Below are positions 37,232-47,505 of a stretch of 64,000 bases of DNA, piece by piece. The notes under the pieces are model-generated. The model was not told the DNA's origin and did no database searches. It worked only from the letters and a program-made list of their open reading frames with translations. Within the stretch, counting starts at the first letter, position 1, and each line of letters opens with the position of its first letter. The stretch is from assembly GCA_947498415.1 (NCBI GenBank), contig CANMKB010000002.1, positions 1 to 64,000 on the forward strand, given 5' to 3'. This DNA is from an uncultured Paracoccaceae bacterium. Its GTDB lineage: Bacteria; Pseudomonadota; Alphaproteobacteria; Rhodobacterales; Rhodobacteraceae. The translations under genes and the position numbers were made by a program.

Positions 37232-38107
37232 TTAGCCTTGAGCTGCTTTGGCAACTTCTGCTGCGAAATCTTCTTCTTTTTTCTCGATGCCTTCACCAAC
37301 TTGCATGCGCACAAAGCCAACGATCTCAGCGCCTGCTTCTTTCGCAGCTGCAGCAACAGTTAGATCTGGGTTGATGACAAAGTCTTGGCCCAACAGGGTA
37401 ACTTCGGCCATGAATTTCTTCATGCGACCAACGATCATTTTTTCGATCACTTGCTCTGGCTTGCCAGATTCACGTGCGATTTCGATTTGAACGTTTTTCT
37501 CTTTTTCAACAACCGCTGCGTCGAGGTCCGCTTCGGACAAAGACTGTGGGTTAGCAGCTGCGATGTGCATTGCAACCTGCTTGCCGAATGCCTCGTCGCC
37601 GCCTTTCAGCGCAACCAGAACACCGATGTTGCCCATGCCGTCTGTTGCTGGGTTGTGGATGTAAGATGCCACAACGTCGCCTTCGACAGTCGCCATGCGA
37701 CGCAGAGACATGTTTTCACCGATTGTAGCGATCGCATCAGTGATCACTTCAGAAACGGGTTTACCGTTCATGTCAGCATTTGCCAGCGCTTCAACGTCAG
37801 ACACACCCAATGCAACGTTTGCGATGCCCGCAACCATGCCTTGGAAGTCAGCGTTTTTGCCAACAAAGTCAGTTTCAGAGTTTACTTCAACTGCAACGCC
37901 TTTGCCGCCTTCGACGGTTACAGCAACCAAGCCTTCTGCCGCTGTACGGCCAGATTTCTTAGCAGCTTTCGCCAAACCTTTGGTGCGCAGCCAATCGATT
38001 GCTGCTTCTTGGTCACCGTCAGTTTCGGTTAGTGCTTTTTTAGCGTCCATCATGCCTGCGCCGGTCATCTCGCGCAGTTCTTTCACCATTGCGGCCGTAA
38101 TCGCCAT
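37232..38107 (-). CDS. tsf: Elongation factor Ts
   Basis: 291 residues from the ATG at 38107, which has AGGAGAA upstream. Guanine nucleotide exchange factor for EF-Tu. The N-terminal UBA-like part [20 protein letters not shown] and the core [11 protein letters not shown] are diagnostic. It follows rpsB, the standard order, with a G/C-rich hairpin (38139-38166) between the two that may adjust their ratio. Confidence 0.97.
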   Translation of the reverse strand: MAITAAMVKELREMTGAGMMDAKKALTETDGDQEAAIDWLRTKGLAKAAKKSGRTAAEGLVAVTVEGGKGVAVEVNSETDFVGKNADFQGMVAGIANVALGVSDVEALANADMNGKPVSEVITDAIATIGENMSLRRMATVEGDVVASYIHNPATDGMGNIGVLVALKGGDEAFGKQVAMHIAAANPQSLSEADLDAAVVEKEKNVQIEIARESGKPEQVIEKMIVGRMKKFMAEVTLLGQDFVINPDLTVAAAAKEAGAEIVGFVRMQVGEGIEKKEEDFAAEVAKAAQG

Positions 38108-38138
38108 CGTGGTTCTCCTAAGAATTTGAGAAGTCATT

Positions 38139-38166
38139 TATGGGGGCGGGCTTACCCTGCCCCCAT
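38139..38166 (-). other. Intercistronic hairpin between rpsB and tsf
   Basis: ATGGGGG (38139-38145) pairs with CCCCCAT (38160-38166), with an inner GGG-CTTA-CCC stem. There is no T run, so it looks like a processing or partial-termination element rather than a full terminator. Confidence 0.6.
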
Positions 38167-38182
38167 GTCAGAAATGTAACGC

Positions 38183-38956
38183 TTACGCGTTTGCTGGTGC
38201 TTCTTCTGCAACAGCTTCTTCAACTGGTGCTTCTTCGAAGGCACCCAGGTCTACGCCAGCTGCGTCGAGCTGTGCGGACATGCCGTCCAGAGCAGCGCGA
38301 GCCGCCAGATCGGTGTACAGAGCGATCGCACGGGATGCGTCGTCGTTACCTGGGATGATGTAGTCGATGCCTTCTGGAGAGCAGTTGGTGTCAACAACAG
38401 CAACAACTGGGATACCCAGTTTGTTGGCTTCTGCGATCGCCAGTGCTTCTTTTTTCACGTCGATCACGAACAGCAGGTCAGGAACGCCGCCCATGTCACG
38501 GATGCCGCCCAAAGACGCTTGCAGTTTCTGCTGGTCACGTTCCATGCCCAGACGCTCTTTTTTGGTCAGGCCTTCGCCGCCAGATACGATCTTTTCGTCG
38601 ATCTCTTTCAGGCGGTTGATAGACTGAGAAACAGTCTTCCAGTTGGTGAGCGTGCCGCCCAACCAGCGGTGGTTCATGTAGTACTGAGCAGATTTCTCAG
38701 CTGCGTCTGCGATCGGTGCAGCCGCTTGACGCTTGGTACCAACGAACAGAACGCGGCCGCCTTTAGCAACAGTCTCGCGAACAGCATTCAGAGCCGCGTC
38801 CAGCATTGGAACGGTCTGTGTCAGGTCCATGATGTGGATGCCATTACGGGAACCGTAGATGAACTCGCCCATGCGAGGGTTCCAGCGTTGTGTTTGGTGA
38901 CCAAAGTGTACGCCTGCTTCGAGCAGTTGGCGCATTGTGAACTCAGGAAGAGCCAT
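38183..38956 (-). CDS. rpsB: 30S ribosomal protein S2
   Basis: 257 residues. [20 protein letters not shown] and FVGTKRQAA are the S2 signatures. The C-terminal tail after about 230 is rich in alanine and glutamate, as in other alphaproteobacteria. Heads the rpsB-tsf operon. Confidence 0.98.
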   Translation of the reverse strand: MALPEFTMRQLLEAGVHFGHQTQRWNPRMGEFIYGSRNGIHIMDLTQTVPMLDAALNAVRETVAKGGRVLFVGTKRQAAAPIADAAEKSAQYYMNHRWLGGTLTNWKTVSQSINRLKEIDEKIVSGGEGLTKKERLGMERDQQKLQASLGGIRDMGGVPDLLFVIDVKKEALAIAEANKLGIPVVAVVDTNCSPEGIDYIIPGNDDASRAIALYTDLAARAALDGMSAQLDAAGVDLGAFEEAPVEEAVAEEAPANA

Positions 38957-39080
38957 GCGTGTATTTCCTTTTCCGGTTTACGCCTGAGTGGGGGAAGTAA
39001 GAGCGTTTGCTCCAACCGGCGGACCGTCAGGGATGTCTCCCCCAAGCAGCCCAAACCCCACCTGCGGGTTTGAATGGGCG
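38957..39080 (-). promoter_or_regulatory. Structured leader of rpsB
   Basis: In the transcript GGGGGA (39043-39038) can pair with TCCCCC (38995-38990), closing about 40 bases that include a small GAGC-AAAC-GCTC hairpin (39012-39001). A TTGCCA ... TAAATC pair 17 bp apart near 39108-39080 may be the promoter. S2 represses its own leader in E. coli; a similar role here is inference. Confidence 0.45.
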
Positions 39081-39138
39081 CGATTTACTTGAAAGAATGC
39101 ACTGTGGCAAGCGATGAAATGCAAATAAACGCTGTTTT

Positions 39139-39990
39139 TTACAGGTTTTCTTGGGAATGTGCCGATATCAGATGCCCTGCGCGGACTTTGTCTTGGGTGG
39201 CTTTGGCCAAAAGCTTGCGATTGGCGAATTCTGCGACTGTGACCGGCGCATGATACACCACTTTGATATGGCCCTGATTGCGGGCTGCAAGCATCTGAAT
39301 CATATGCGCCCCAAAGTCCATATCTCCCCACCAGCCAAAGAACCGCGGATCCGCGCCTTTCGGGGCAATATAGTTCACGCTCACCGGTTGAACTTTCAAA
39401 AATGGCTTAAGCTCATCGGTCATAAACGCCGCAAAGAGCGTGGATCTAAAATCCAAAACACGCAGGCTGTCAGTTGATGTACCTTCGGGGAAAAACAACA
39501 GCTTATGGCCCGCCTTTAAACGGCTTTCAAACAGCTCTTGCTGGGCTTTCGCCTCTTTGCGATCCCGTGCGATAAAGACGGTTCCGGTTGCTTTGGCTAG
39601 GGTGCCAATGCCCGGCCACCCGGCCACTTCAGACTTTGAAACGAAATACAAGCGATCTGCGGCGTTCAACGTCAGGATATCCATCCAAGAAGAATGATTG
39701 GCCACCACGGCGCCGCGATCTTGCATCGCTTGCCCTTCGGTTTCAAAGCGAATGCCCATAAGGCGCAGCGCGTTGCGGCACACAAAACGTGTAATCGAAG
39801 GCGTCCAAGGGCGCCCTTGGCCAAAGAACGGACGCTCGATCAGGCGCAGCGTATAAAGCGTTAACAATCCAACACAGAGCAAGACCAATACAGGAAGGCC
39901 CCGACGCGCCACGCGCAGCCAGCCCGTAAATGTGATCTTAGGGAACTCAGTGTAATTCCCATCGCTGTGCCAGGTCTGCGGCTGCATCAC
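39139..39990 (-). CDS. olsA: 1-acyl-glycerol/lyso-ornithine-lipid acyltransferase
   Basis: 283 residues with a membrane anchor (about 30-55). PlsC-type motifs: NHSSWMD (H-x4-D, about 97-103) and FFPEGTSTD. It overlaps the olsB gene by 4 bases, the arrangement of ornithine-lipid operons, so it is taken to add the second acyl chain to lyso-ornithine lipid. A general PlsC role is the alternative. Confidence 0.87.
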   Translation of the reverse strand: MMQPQTWHSDGNYTEFPKITFTGWLRVARRGLPVLVLLCVGLLTLYTLRLIERPFFGQGRPWTPSITRFVCRNALRLMGIRFETEGQAMQDRGAVVANHSSWMDILTLNAADRLYFVSKSEVAGWPGIGTLAKATGTVFIARDRKEAKAQQELFESRLKAGHKLLFFPEGTSTDSLRVLDFRSTLFAAFMTDELKPFLKVQPVSVNYIAPKGADPRFFGWWGDMDFGAHMIQMLAARNQGHIKVVYHAPVTVAEFANRKLLAKATQDKVRAGHLISAHSQENL

Positions 39991-40763
39991 TTTGCGCCTC
40001 GCGTATAGATGTTGCGCTGGGTGGCGTTCAGCTTTTCAGTATCCATCACCAAACACACATCTGTGGTGTTAAAGGCATGGTCAACATAAGCCCCCTCGCC
40101 CACACATCCACCAAGCCGCAAATACCCTTTGATCAAGGATGGCACCTCGCGCATGGCCGCCACGCGGTTGATGTCATTTTCGGCAAAAAGGTTCATGTTC
40201 TGATAGTGGTCAGCTCGCGCTTTCACGCGAATGTCTTCGGGCGCGAGGTGACGGTGATGCAGCAAGGATAAAGACGGCGCCAGCGCATCAATATCGGTGC
40301 CGTGAAAGCTGGCGGTGCCAAATAGAATTTCGATCCCGTGCTTGAAAACATAATCCGCCAAACCATTCCAAAGCAGGTACATCGCAGCCCCGCCACGGTA
40401 ATCAGGATGTAAGCAAGAACGGCCTAGTTCCAGTAACTTACGACCAGACTCTTTAAGTGCGGAAATGTCGTATTCGCCTTCGGTGTAATACTGCCCAATC
40501 TGGGGCATCTGATCATCGCGCAACAGGCGATACACGCCGACGACTTGGTTTTCGACACCTTCTGACCGATTTGTATCCAGCAACATCAAATGATCGTAAA
40601 ACGGATCGAACTTGTCTTTCTCAAGCCGGTTTTCATGATCAACCAGATCACCCGAACCGCCCAGCTCTTCGACAAAAACAGTATAGCGCAGGCGTTGTGC
40701 CGCACGCAGATCTGCGTCGGTCTCGGCAAGTTTCAGCACAAAGTTGTCGCTCGAAGCACTCAT
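39987..40763 (-). CDS. olsB: L-ornithine N-alpha-acyltransferase
   Basis: 258 residues from the ATG at 40763; the frame runs on upstream but that part lacks family similarity. GNAT-fold protein of the OlsB family: RLRYTVFVEELGG, ELGRSCLHPDYRGG, LFGTASFHGTD and YLRLGGCVGEGAYVDHAF. It transfers a 3-hydroxyacyl chain from ACP to ornithine, the first step of phosphorus-free ornithine lipids. Confidence 0.92.
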   Translation of the reverse strand: MSASSDNFVLKLAETDADLRAAQRLRYTVFVEELGGSGDLVDHENRLEKDKFDPFYDHLMLLDTNRSEGVENQVVGVYRLLRDDQMPQIGQYYTEGEYDISALKESGRKLLELGRSCLHPDYRGGAAMYLLWNGLADYVFKHGIEILFGTASFHGTDIDALAPSLSLLHHRHLAPEDIRVKARADHYQNMNLFAENDINRVAAMREVPSLIKGYLRLGGCVGEGAYVDHAFNTTDVCLVMDTEKLNATQRNIYTRGAK

Positions 40764-40893
40764 GTCGTGGGATACCTGTTTCTTTCCGTCGCTTTTAAGG
40801 GCGCACTGCAGGCTTGGCAACCGCAGCCCCTTATGCCTAAGATGAAAAGAGAATTTTCAATATTCTAATGTATTTACAGATTGTTAACCAAGA

Positions 40894-41076
40894 CTATGTC
40901 TCAATAACCGGAAGCAACGCCACCCGACTGCTATCGAGGACTATTTTGCCCGCTTCGCGAAAAATCACTGTGACCTTGCCTCCAATATTGGATTGCACCT
41001 GTCCGACACCCCAATCGGGTTTCTGCGGGTGCTTTACCAACATGCCTGGTTCCAGAAAGGCATTTAGATCGTCCAT
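40894..41076 (-). CDS. DUF3553 small protein
   Basis: 60 residues with AAGGAG upstream of the ATG. The conserved pattern LEPGMLVKHPQKPDWGVGQV matches the DUF3553 family (a compact beta fold, also found as a CarD-like/Tudor-like appendage of UvrD helicases). A free-standing 60-residue form is usual in Rhodobacterales. Its start is only 25 bp from the divergent chpT start. Confidence 0.88.
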   Translation of the reverse strand: MDDLNAFLEPGMLVKHPQKPDWGVGQVQSNIGGKVTVIFREAGKIVLDSSRVALLPVIET

Positions 41077-41101
41077 TTAACCACTCCTTGAAAGGTATTT
41101 A

Positions 41102-41686
41102 ATGTCTACGACAAACCTCACCGCACTTGTAGCCTCTCGTATCTGCCATGACCTGATTAGTCCGGTCGGTGCGATTTCTAATGGGGTTGAACTGATGGGG
41201 TTAACCGGCAGCGGCGGAGAAGAGCTGAATCTCATTTCAGACAGCGCGCAAAACGCCAGCGCACGTGTTCGATTTTTCCGGGTTGCCTTTGGCCTTGCCG
41301 CACATGAGCAGATGATCGGAAGCTCTGAAATGCAATCGATTTTTTCGGGTCTTGCAGATGATCGATTTTCAGTGACATGGCATGAAACCAAAGATGTCAC
41401 CCGCGGCGAGGCGCAACTGGTGTGTCTTGCGACGCTTTGCCTAGAACACAGTTTCCCACGGGGCGCAGAGATTCATATTCATCACGATGACGTTTGGACG
41501 ATTGGGGCCAGTGGCGATGTTTTGCGGGCTGATGACGAATTGTGGAACCCGATGATCAGCGGTTATGTGCCTGATGATCTAACCCCTAAAACCCTGCCAT
41601 TTGCGCTATTGCCGATGGCGCTGCGCGACCTGGGGCGGCGGTTGAACGCCCGGTTTGAAATAAACCGGGTGCTCTTAACCTTTTAA
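41102..41686 (+). CDS. chpT: Histidine phosphotransferase ChpT
   Basis: 194 residues. Phosphoacceptor H16 in RICHDLISPVGAISNGVEL (DHp-like helices), then a degenerate HATPase-like domain. ChpT passes phosphate from CckA to CtrA and CpdR in the alphaproteobacterial cell-cycle/motility relay. AAAGG precedes the start. It ends 3 bp before the convergent proA stop. DUF3553 is divergent at 25 bp, so the promoters overlap. Confidence 0.92.
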   Translation: MSTTNLTALVASRICHDLISPVGAISNGVELMGLTGSGGEELNLISDSAQNASARVRFFRVAFGLAAHEQMIGSSEMQSIFSGLADDRFSVTWHETKDVTRGEAQLVCLATLCLEHSFPRGAEIHIHHDDVWTIGASGDVLRADDELWNPMISGYVPDDLTPKTLPFALLPMALRDLGRRLNARFEINRVLLTF

Positions 41687-41689
41687 CGT

Positions 41690-42955
41690 TTAGGCGCGGG
41701 TCGCGCCGTCAGCTTCGACGATGTATTTAAAGCTGGTCAGCTGCGCTGCGCCCACCGGGCCACGCGCATGCATTTTACCGGTTGCGATGCCAATCTCTGC
41801 GCCCATGCCAAATTCGCCACCATCGGCAAATTGCGTGGATGCATTGCGCATCAGGATCGCAGAATCCAACCGTTCAAAGAACCGCGCAGCCACAGCATCA
41901 TTTTCAGTCAGGATGCAATCTGTATGGCTAGAGCTGAATTCGCGGATATGCGCGATGGCACCATCCACGTCATCGACCACCTTTGCCGCAATATCCATAT
42001 CCAGATATTCACGGCCCCAGTCTTCGTCCGTGGCGGCCAGAGTGCCGTCGATCTTTTGCAAGGTCTCATCGGCATGCACACGCACGCCCGCCTCAACCAG
42101 CATTGAAATCGCATCTGCACCAAGACCGTCTGCCAAGTCTTTATGAACAAGCAAACATTCCGCTGCGCCACAAATGCCAGTCCGGCGGGTTTTGGCGTTT
42201 AGGATCACATCCAACGCTTTCTTCGGATCAGCGTCTTTATCAAGGTAGATGTGCACGATGCCTTCGAGGTGGGCAAACACCGGCACACGCGCCTCGCGTT
42301 GTACAAGACCCACAAGGCCTTTACCGCCGCGTGGCACAATCACATCCACAGTATCCACCATGGTCAACAATTCCTGCACCGCTGCACGGTCACGGGTTGG
42401 GATCAGTTGAACAGCATCCTCAGGCAACCCTGCGGTGCGCAGACCTTCGGCGAAACACTGATGGATCGCACTGGAGGAATGGAAGCTTTCAGAACCACCC
42501 CGCAAGATCACGGCGTTGCCTGATTTCAGGCACAGCGCTCCGGCGTCAGCTGTGACATTCGGGCGGCTTTCATAGATCACACCAATCACGCCCAAAGGCG
42601 TGCGCACACGCTTGATGTTAAGACCACTTGGGCGATCCCACTCGGCCAGAACCTGACCGACCGGATCGTCTTGTTCTGCAACGGCGCGAAGGCCATCACA
42701 GATGCCCTGAATACGTGTTTCATCCAGCATCAGGCGATCCATCATTGCATCGCTTAGGCCCTTGTTGCGGCCGAATTCCAGATCTTTGGCGTTGGCCTCG
42801 ATGATCTCGGCACGGCGCGCCCAAACAGTGTCTGCAGCGCACAACAGAGCCTTTTCTTTGGCTTCCGGCGGGGCAAAGGCCAGCTCTGCGCTTGCGGCCT
42901 TGGCGCGTGCACCAAGGTCAGCCATCAGGGCGGGGATATCTGCGATGTCGTTCAT
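41690..42955 (-). CDS. proA: Gamma-glutamyl phosphate reductase
   Basis: 421 residues from the ATG at 42955 (AAGGA upstream), the standard length. Second step of proline synthesis, reducing glutamyl-5-phosphate with NADPH. Aldehyde-dehydrogenase fold with catalytic cysteine in [12 protein letters not shown] and [18 protein letters not shown] near the cofactor site. It follows proB by 70 bp. Confidence 0.97.
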   Translation of the reverse strand: MNDIADIPALMADLGARAKAASAELAFAPPEAKEKALLCAADTVWARRAEIIEANAKDLEFGRNKGLSDAMMDRLMLDETRIQGICDGLRAVAEQDDPVGQVLAEWDRPSGLNIKRVRTPLGVIGVIYESRPNVTADAGALCLKSGNAVILRGGSESFHSSSAIHQCFAEGLRTAGLPEDAVQLIPTRDRAAVQELLTMVDTVDVIVPRGGKGLVGLVQREARVPVFAHLEGIVHIYLDKDADPKKALDVILNAKTRRTGICGAAECLLVHKDLADGLGADAISMLVEAGVRVHADETLQKIDGTLAATDEDWGREYLDMDIAAKVVDDVDGAIAHIREFSSSHTDCILTENDAVAARFFERLDSAILMRNASTQFADGGEFGMGAEIGIATGKMHARGPVGAAQLTSFKYIVEADGATRA

Positions 42956-43025
42956 CAGATCATTCCTTTGCGAGTGTTGAACTATGTTTTGCCTCGATCT
43001 GAGGCGGTTAAAGAATTCTAAGTTT

Positions 43026-44132
43026 TCAAAGCGCCAGGTCATCCCGGTGGATGAGCGCCGTGCGCCCGGCATATCCTAATAGCGATTCAATTGTAGAGCT
43101 TTGCGCACCCTTGATCGCGGTGGCCTCTGCCGAGGTATAGGCGCTAAGCCCCTGCCCCAGTTTTTGGCCACCCGGTCCCAGAACTTCGATGGGATCGCCG
43201 CGTTCAAATGTACCGTCTACGGCGGTGACACCGGCCGGCAATAGACTGTTGCCATGGGCCATCGCGTTGGCGGCCCCTTGATCCAGCATCACAGACCCCT
43301 GCGGTTTCATCGAACTGATCCAGCGTTTGCGCGCCAGCTGAGGTGTAACTTGCGCCGTGAACCAAGTTGCGTTCGCGCCGTTTTCAAGCGCGGTCAAAGG
43401 CCGCATCACTGACCCTTCGGTGATCGCCATAGCGCAACCGCCACTGGTTGCCGTCTTGGCGGCCAGCAGTTTGGTGATCATGCCACCTTTGGACAATCCA
43501 GACACACCCTCACCTGCCATGGCCTCGATCTCTGGGGTGATTTCATCAATCACATCATAGCGTTCTGCGGCGGGGTTGCTGTGGGGGTTATCAGAATAAA
43601 ACCCATCCACATCCGACAAAAGGATCAATTGATCCGCACCAGTGGTCAGCGCGATCTGCGCGGCCAAACGGTCATTGTCGCCATAGCGAATTTCATCGGT
43701 GGCCACGGTATCGTTTTCATTCACGATCGGCACAACGCCCAGCTTTAACAGCTGACCGAGGGTCGCTCGGGAGTTCAGATAGCGGCGACGATTGGCGCTG
43801 TCTTCGAGAGTGACAAGAACCTGAGCGGTTTTGATCAGATGCGGTGACAGCACGTCTTCGTAGGCGCGCGCCAAGCGAATTTGACCCACAGCCGCCGCAG
43901 CCTGAGACTGTTCAAGCGGTAGATCCGTATTGGGCAAGCCAAGTGCGCCACGGCCCAATGCAATTGACCCAGACGACACAAGCACCACATCGGCACCGCC
44001 GGCCTTTAACCAGGCCACGTCTTGGGCCAGCCCCTCTAACCAGTCTTTGCGCAAATCCCCTGTGGATCGGTCCACCAGCAAGGCTGACCCGATCTTGATC
44101 ACCAGTCGTTTTGCTTTGGTTAAGGTTGCCAA
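43026..44132 (-). CDS. proB: Glutamate 5-kinase
   Basis: 368 residues: N-terminal amino-acid-kinase domain ([44 protein letters not shown]-like [10 protein letters not shown]) and C-terminal PUA domain (about 280-365). First step of proline synthesis, feedback-inhibited by proline in relatives. Its start lies inside the last codons of obgE (13-bp overlap), so the two are co-transcribed. Confidence 0.97.
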   Translation of the reverse strand: MATLTKAKRLVIKIGSALLVDRSTGDLRKDWLEGLAQDVAWLKAGGADVVLVSSGSIALGRGALGLPNTDLPLEQSQAAAAVGQIRLARAYEDVLSPHLIKTAQVLVTLEDSANRRRYLNSRATLGQLLKLGVVPIVNENDTVATDEIRYGDNDRLAAQIALTTGADQLILLSDVDGFYSDNPHSNPAAERYDVIDEITPEIEAMAGEGVSGLSKGGMITKLLAAKTATSGGCAMAITEGSVMRPLTALENGANATWFTAQVTPQLARKRWISSMKPQGSVMLDQGAANAMAHGNSLLPAGVTAVDGTFERGDPIEVLGPGGQKLGQGLSAYTSAEATAIKGAQSSTIESLLGYAGRTALIHRDDLAL

Positions 44133-45166
44133 GGCGCCTCTTCCTCTTGTTCTTCGCTTTCCTGCTTAATGCGCAGGCGATTATCGTCAATCTTAGTGCG
44201 CAACGCGCGCAACACTTCGGTGACCCCTTCTTGAGCCGCGCCAGACATAAGCATCACGGGGTGCCCCGTTGCCGTCTCAAGTTCTTCTTTCAAGAACGCG
44301 CGCTCTTCGGCATCCATTGTGTCGATCTTGTTAAGCACAGTGATACGTGGTTTTTCCGCCAAGAAACCGCCATAGGCCTCAACCTCGTTCACAATGGTCT
44401 GGTAGTCCTGCGCCGGATCGCCGGATGTGCCGTCGACCAGATGCAGCAGAACCGCACAGCGTTCCACGTGCCCAAGGAACAGATCCCCAAGACCACGGCC
44501 CTCGCTTGCGCCTTCGATAAGGCCCGGAATATCAGCGACAACAAATTCAACGTTATCAACACCTACGACCCCAAGGTTCGGGTAAAGTGTGGTAAACGGA
44601 TAGTCTGCAATCTTGGGGCGTGCGTTGGATGTTGCTGCAAGGAAAGTGGATTTCCCCGCGTTTGGCATCCCCAGCAAACCGACATCTGCGATCAGTTTTA
44701 GGCGCAGCCACAGTGTACGCTCAACACCTTCTTGGCCCGGGTTGGCCCGGCGCGGTGCCTGGTTGGTGGACGACTTAAAGTGTAGGTTGCCCCAACCGCC
44801 GTTGCCACCTTTGGCCAGTAACACGCGCTGGCCGACCTCTGTGAGGTCAGCAATAACAGTTTCTTGATCTTCATCCAGAATTTCGGTGCCCAAAGGTACG
44901 CGCAAAATGATGTCGTCCCCGCTGGCGCCCGTGCGCCCACTGCCCATGCCCGGAATACCGGACTTGGCAAAAAAGTGCTGTTGGTAGCGGAAGTCGATCA
45001 AAGTGTTCAAACCGTCCACGGCCTCTGCATAGACAGAACCGCCGTTGCCACCATCACCCCCATCTGGCCCACCGTATTCGATGAACTTTTCACGGCGGAA
45101 CGAAACACAGCCACCACCACCGCCACCAGAGCGGATATAGACCTTGGTCAGATCAAGAAATTTCAT
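44120..45166 (-). CDS. obgE: GTPase Obg (CgtA)
   Basis: 348 residues from the ATG at 45166 (AAGGA upstream). The glycine-rich Obg domain ([19 protein letters not shown] in part, about 10-160) is followed by the G domain with [18 protein letters not shown] and NKID. It assists 50S assembly and stress control. Family position after rplU-rpmA is kept, with two extra genes between. Confidence 0.97.
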   Translation of the reverse strand: MKFLDLTKVYIRSGGGGGGCVSFRREKFIEYGGPDGGDGGNGGSVYAEAVDGLNTLIDFRYQQHFFAKSGIPGMGSGRTGASGDDIILRVPLGTEILDEDQETVIADLTEVGQRVLLAKGGNGGWGNLHFKSSTNQAPRRANPGQEGVERTLWLRLKLIADVGLLGMPNAGKSTFLAATSNARPKIADYPFTTLYPNLGVVGVDNVEFVVADIPGLIEGASEGRGLGDLFLGHVERCAVLLHLVDGTSGDPAQDYQTIVNEVEAYGGFLAEKPRITVLNKIDTMDAEERAFLKEELETATGHPVMLMSGAAQEGVTEVLRALRTKIDDNRLRIKQESEEQEEEAPWQP

Positions 45167-45270
45167 GGCGATGTCCTTTTTGGGCGACGTATCCCCGCCT
45201 ACTACAGCGCTTCGCGCCAAACTTGAAGCCAAGTTTTTCGCGAAACGCTTTGGTCATAGACGGGGTTGGG

Positions 45271-45810
45271 TTAGTCGAGTTTGAGACTGTATGTCCAAGT
45301 TGGCACTGCGGAATCCCGTGCAACCGAGAAATTTTCAGCGTCTCCAAGGTATTGGAAGCCATTGTTGGTCAGAACGCGGGCCGAAGCCGGGTTGTCCTGA
45401 AACACGCTGGCAAACAGGGTTTTAGAGTCGAGTGGATTGGCCGAAATCAGAGCCTGTACCACCTCGGAGGCAATACCTGTGTTCCAAAACGGCGGCGCGA
45501 CCCAGTAGCCCACTTCGAACTTACCTTCGTCCACATCTTCTAGGGAAATGAGGCCCATCAACTCGGCCCCGTCCGCCTTAAGGCCATCAATCACCCAAAC
45601 ATGTTCTGTGCGGTCTTCGGAGAGCGCACGGTTAATGAACGCATCGGTGGCGCCGGGCGGCAACGGATGTGGGATGGTTGTCGTCATGCGGGCCACCTGT
45701 AGGTCGCCTGCATACATATCAATCAAACCCTGATCCGAGCGTCGCAGCGGACGCAAGACAAAGCGGTCGGTCTCCACAGTAGGTTGGTTCACGATTTTAT
45801 CGTGTATCAT
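45271..45810 (-). CDS. GNAT N-acetyltransferase (RimJ/RimL-like)
   Basis: 179 residues. Acetyltransf_3-type pattern: TDRFVLRPLRRSD at the N-terminus, FEVGYWVAPPFWNTGIASEV for the acetyl-CoA loop and NPASARVLTNNGF near the C-terminus. Such proteins acetylate ribosomal or other N-termini; substrate unknown. Overlaps the upstream hypothetical gene by 4 bases. Confidence 0.88.
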   Translation of the reverse strand: MIHDKIVNQPTVETDRFVLRPLRRSDQGLIDMYAGDLQVARMTTTIPHPLPPGATDAFINRALSEDRTEHVWVIDGLKADGAELMGLISLEDVDEGKFEVGYWVAPPFWNTGIASEVVQALISANPLDSKTLFASVFQDNPASARVLTNNGFQYLGDAENFSVARDSAVPTWTYSLKLD

Positions 45811-46271
45811 TTGCTCGCTCCTCCAAACAAATCAAACGGCACGGTCAGCGTAGTGAAAGTGGCCAACGTGCACATAAGCCAAGCGCCTGCAAAGATATCT
45901 GCAAGAGCACTGGCAATCTGAACGCCTCCCAACGTCCAGAGGTGATGAACAATCAGCTGACAGGCCAAGATACAGATGGCGATTGTCATGATCGTCTGCA
46001 AGGCAGCGCTGCCCCAGTTCACAACAGATGTGATGCCTGAAGTCGCGTGGTGTGAACCCTGCTTTTGCCCCTTATGATCGGCGTCGCAGTACGCGAACTT
46101 TGCGATATAAGTGGCTGATATATATTTCAAATCACTAAACATGATTTTTGCCATTTCGACAAGGGGCCGATCCGAGTCGTGACCCTGGGTAAAAAAGACT
46201 CTGCGCCACCACTCAGATGTGATCATCTGTGTCGCGTTCATCGTCTTTGAACTTGTTACTGCGACGTGCAT
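45807..46271 (-). CDS. Hypothetical membrane protein
   Basis: 154 residues, ATG at 46271 with GGAG 8 bases upstream. The first 85 residues are polar with several tryptophan, histidine and aspartate residues and no signal; then two hydrophobic segments (about 88-112 and 120-145). I do not recognise a family. It is translationally coupled (4-bp overlap) to the GNAT gene, between rpmA and obgE. Confidence 0.65.
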   Translation of the reverse strand: MHVAVTSSKTMNATQMITSEWWRRVFFTQGHDSDRPLVEMAKIMFSDLKYISATYIAKFAYCDADHKGQKQGSHHATSGITSVVNWGSAALQTIMTIAICILACQLIVHHLWTLGGVQIASALADIFAGAWLMCTLATFTTLTVPFDLFGGASK

Positions 46272-46290
46272 CACATCGCTCCTTACAAAA

Positions 46291-46319
46291 AGAAAGGGAC
46301 CGGCTTTTCAGCCGATCCC
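46291..46319 (-). terminator. Terminator after rpmA
   Basis: Minus-strand arms GGGATCGGC / GCCGGTCCC (9 pairs, one wobble) with a TGAAAA loop lead into TTTCTTTTT. It separates rplU-rpmA from the hypothetical and GNAT genes. Confidence 0.85.
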
Positions 46320-46347
46320 CTATTGTCATTAAAACCTTTAGGTCGGC

Positions 46348-46617
46348 TTACTCAGCTGCCTCCGCAACCGGGAGAACAGAAATAAAGGTGCGGCCTTTGA
46401 GGCCCTTGTGGAACTTTACGTTGCCTTCGACAGTTGCAAAGATCGTGTGATCTTTACCCATGCCAACGCCTTCGCCCGGCCACATCTTAGTACCACGCTG
46501 ACGCATGATGATGTTGCCAGCCAGAACAGCTTCGCCACCGTATTTTTTGACGCCCAAACGACGACCCGCGGAGTCGCGACCGTTACGGGAACTACCACCA
46601 GCTTTTTTATGTGCCAT
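46348..46617 (-). CDS. rpmA: 50S ribosomal protein L27
   Basis: 89 residues: [20 protein letters not shown] is the invariant start of L27, whose N-terminal tail reaches the peptidyl-transferase centre. No N-terminal processing extension of the Firmicute type. Follows rplU by 23 bp. Confidence 0.98.
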   Translation of the reverse strand: MAHKKAGGSSRNGRDSAGRRLGVKKYGGEAVLAGNIIMRQRGTKMWPGEGVGMGKDHTIFATVEGNVKFHKGLKGRTFISVLPVAEAAE

Positions 46618-46640
46618 ATCGTTAGTCTCCTATACTTCGC

Positions 46641-47294
46641 TTACTTCGCCAGCTCAGCAGCTTGCGCTACCCAGCCTTCGCGCTCAATGCGGCCTTTGAA
46701 AGACAGCTTCTCGTCGAATTCTGCGATTTCCGCTTCACCCCATGCCGCGATTTGCGCGAATGTGGTGACGCCTGCTTCCAGCAATTTCTTTTCCAGAGCT
46801 GGACCAACGCCAGACAGTTTCTTCAGATCGTCAGCGCCTTCAGCGGCAACAGTTTTTGCTGCTGCTTTTTTAGGGGCTGCTTTCTTTGGAGCTGCCTTTT
46901 TCGCTGGTGCCGCTGCTTCAACAGCTGCGCCAGAAACAGAGCCAGAACCAATCGCGGCTTGAACGCCGGATTTGTCTGCGCCAGATGTCAAAATGTCTGT
47001 TACGCGAACCAGCGTCAGTTTCTGACGGTGGCCAACAGTACGCTTAGAGCTGTGCTTACGACGACGCTTAACGAACTTGATCAGCTTTTCGCCTTTGATC
47101 TGGTCGACAACGTCTGCTTGAACAGCAGCGCCTTCAACGAGAGGTGCGCCAACAACGGTTTTATCACCGCCCAGCATCAGAACTTCGTTGAATTGAACTT
47201 TTTCGCCAGCGTTTGCAGCCAGTTTTTCGACACGCAGGATATCACCTGCCTGTACTTTATACTGTTTGCCGCCGGTCTTAAGGACTGCGAACAT
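46641..47294 (-). CDS. rplU: 50S ribosomal protein L21 with C-terminal HhH extension
   Basis: 217 residues, about twice the normal 103. The L21 domain (about 1-103) has FAVLKTGGKQYKV and RRRKHSSKRTVGHRQ. Then an alanine/lysine linker with repeated APKKA units (about 128-148) and a helix-hairpin-helix domain (about 150-215: DDLKKLSGVGPALEKKLLEA in part) of the type fused to several alphaproteobacterial proteins. Purpose of the tail is unknown. Confidence 0.96.
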   Translation of the reverse strand: MFAVLKTGGKQYKVQAGDILRVEKLAANAGEKVQFNEVLMLGGDKTVVGAPLVEGAAVQADVVDQIKGEKLIKFVKRRRKHSSKRTVGHRQKLTLVRVTDILTSGADKSGVQAAIGSGSVSGAAVEAAAPAKKAAPKKAAPKKAAAKTVAAEGADDLKKLSGVGPALEKKLLEAGVTTFAQIAAWGEAEIAEFDEKLSFKGRIEREGWVAQAAELAK

Positions 47295-47393
47295 GTCCTG
47301 TATTCCTTCGATCTACCGCGTCATTTGGCCCCGTTTCCGGTGTTTTGGCAAAAGCCGCCTCAAACTGCGCGCCTATGATTAAGGCGTAATTAC

Positions 47394-47425
47394 AATAAAA
47401 CACGGCGCAAGGAATCCTTACGCCG
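47394..47425 (-). terminator. Terminator-like hairpin after the DUF2059 gene
   Basis: Minus-strand CGGCG-T-AAGG / CCTT-G-CGCCG is followed by TGTTTTATT. It lies 80 bases beyond the DUF2059 stop and before rplU's start, so it may insulate the two. Confidence 0.6.
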
Positions 47426-47505
47426 ATGCCGCGCTTATGATCCCGTCCTGTGCATAAGTCAACGTTTTCTTATTCAATCCCCAAGTTTTCTTGAGCGAAA
47501 GCGCC

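Noticed and set aside
37078..37374. 98-codon plus-strand frame reaching into tsf
   Set aside because: Antisense to tsf for half its length, crosses the tsf terminator and has a low-complexity leucine/glutamine composition.
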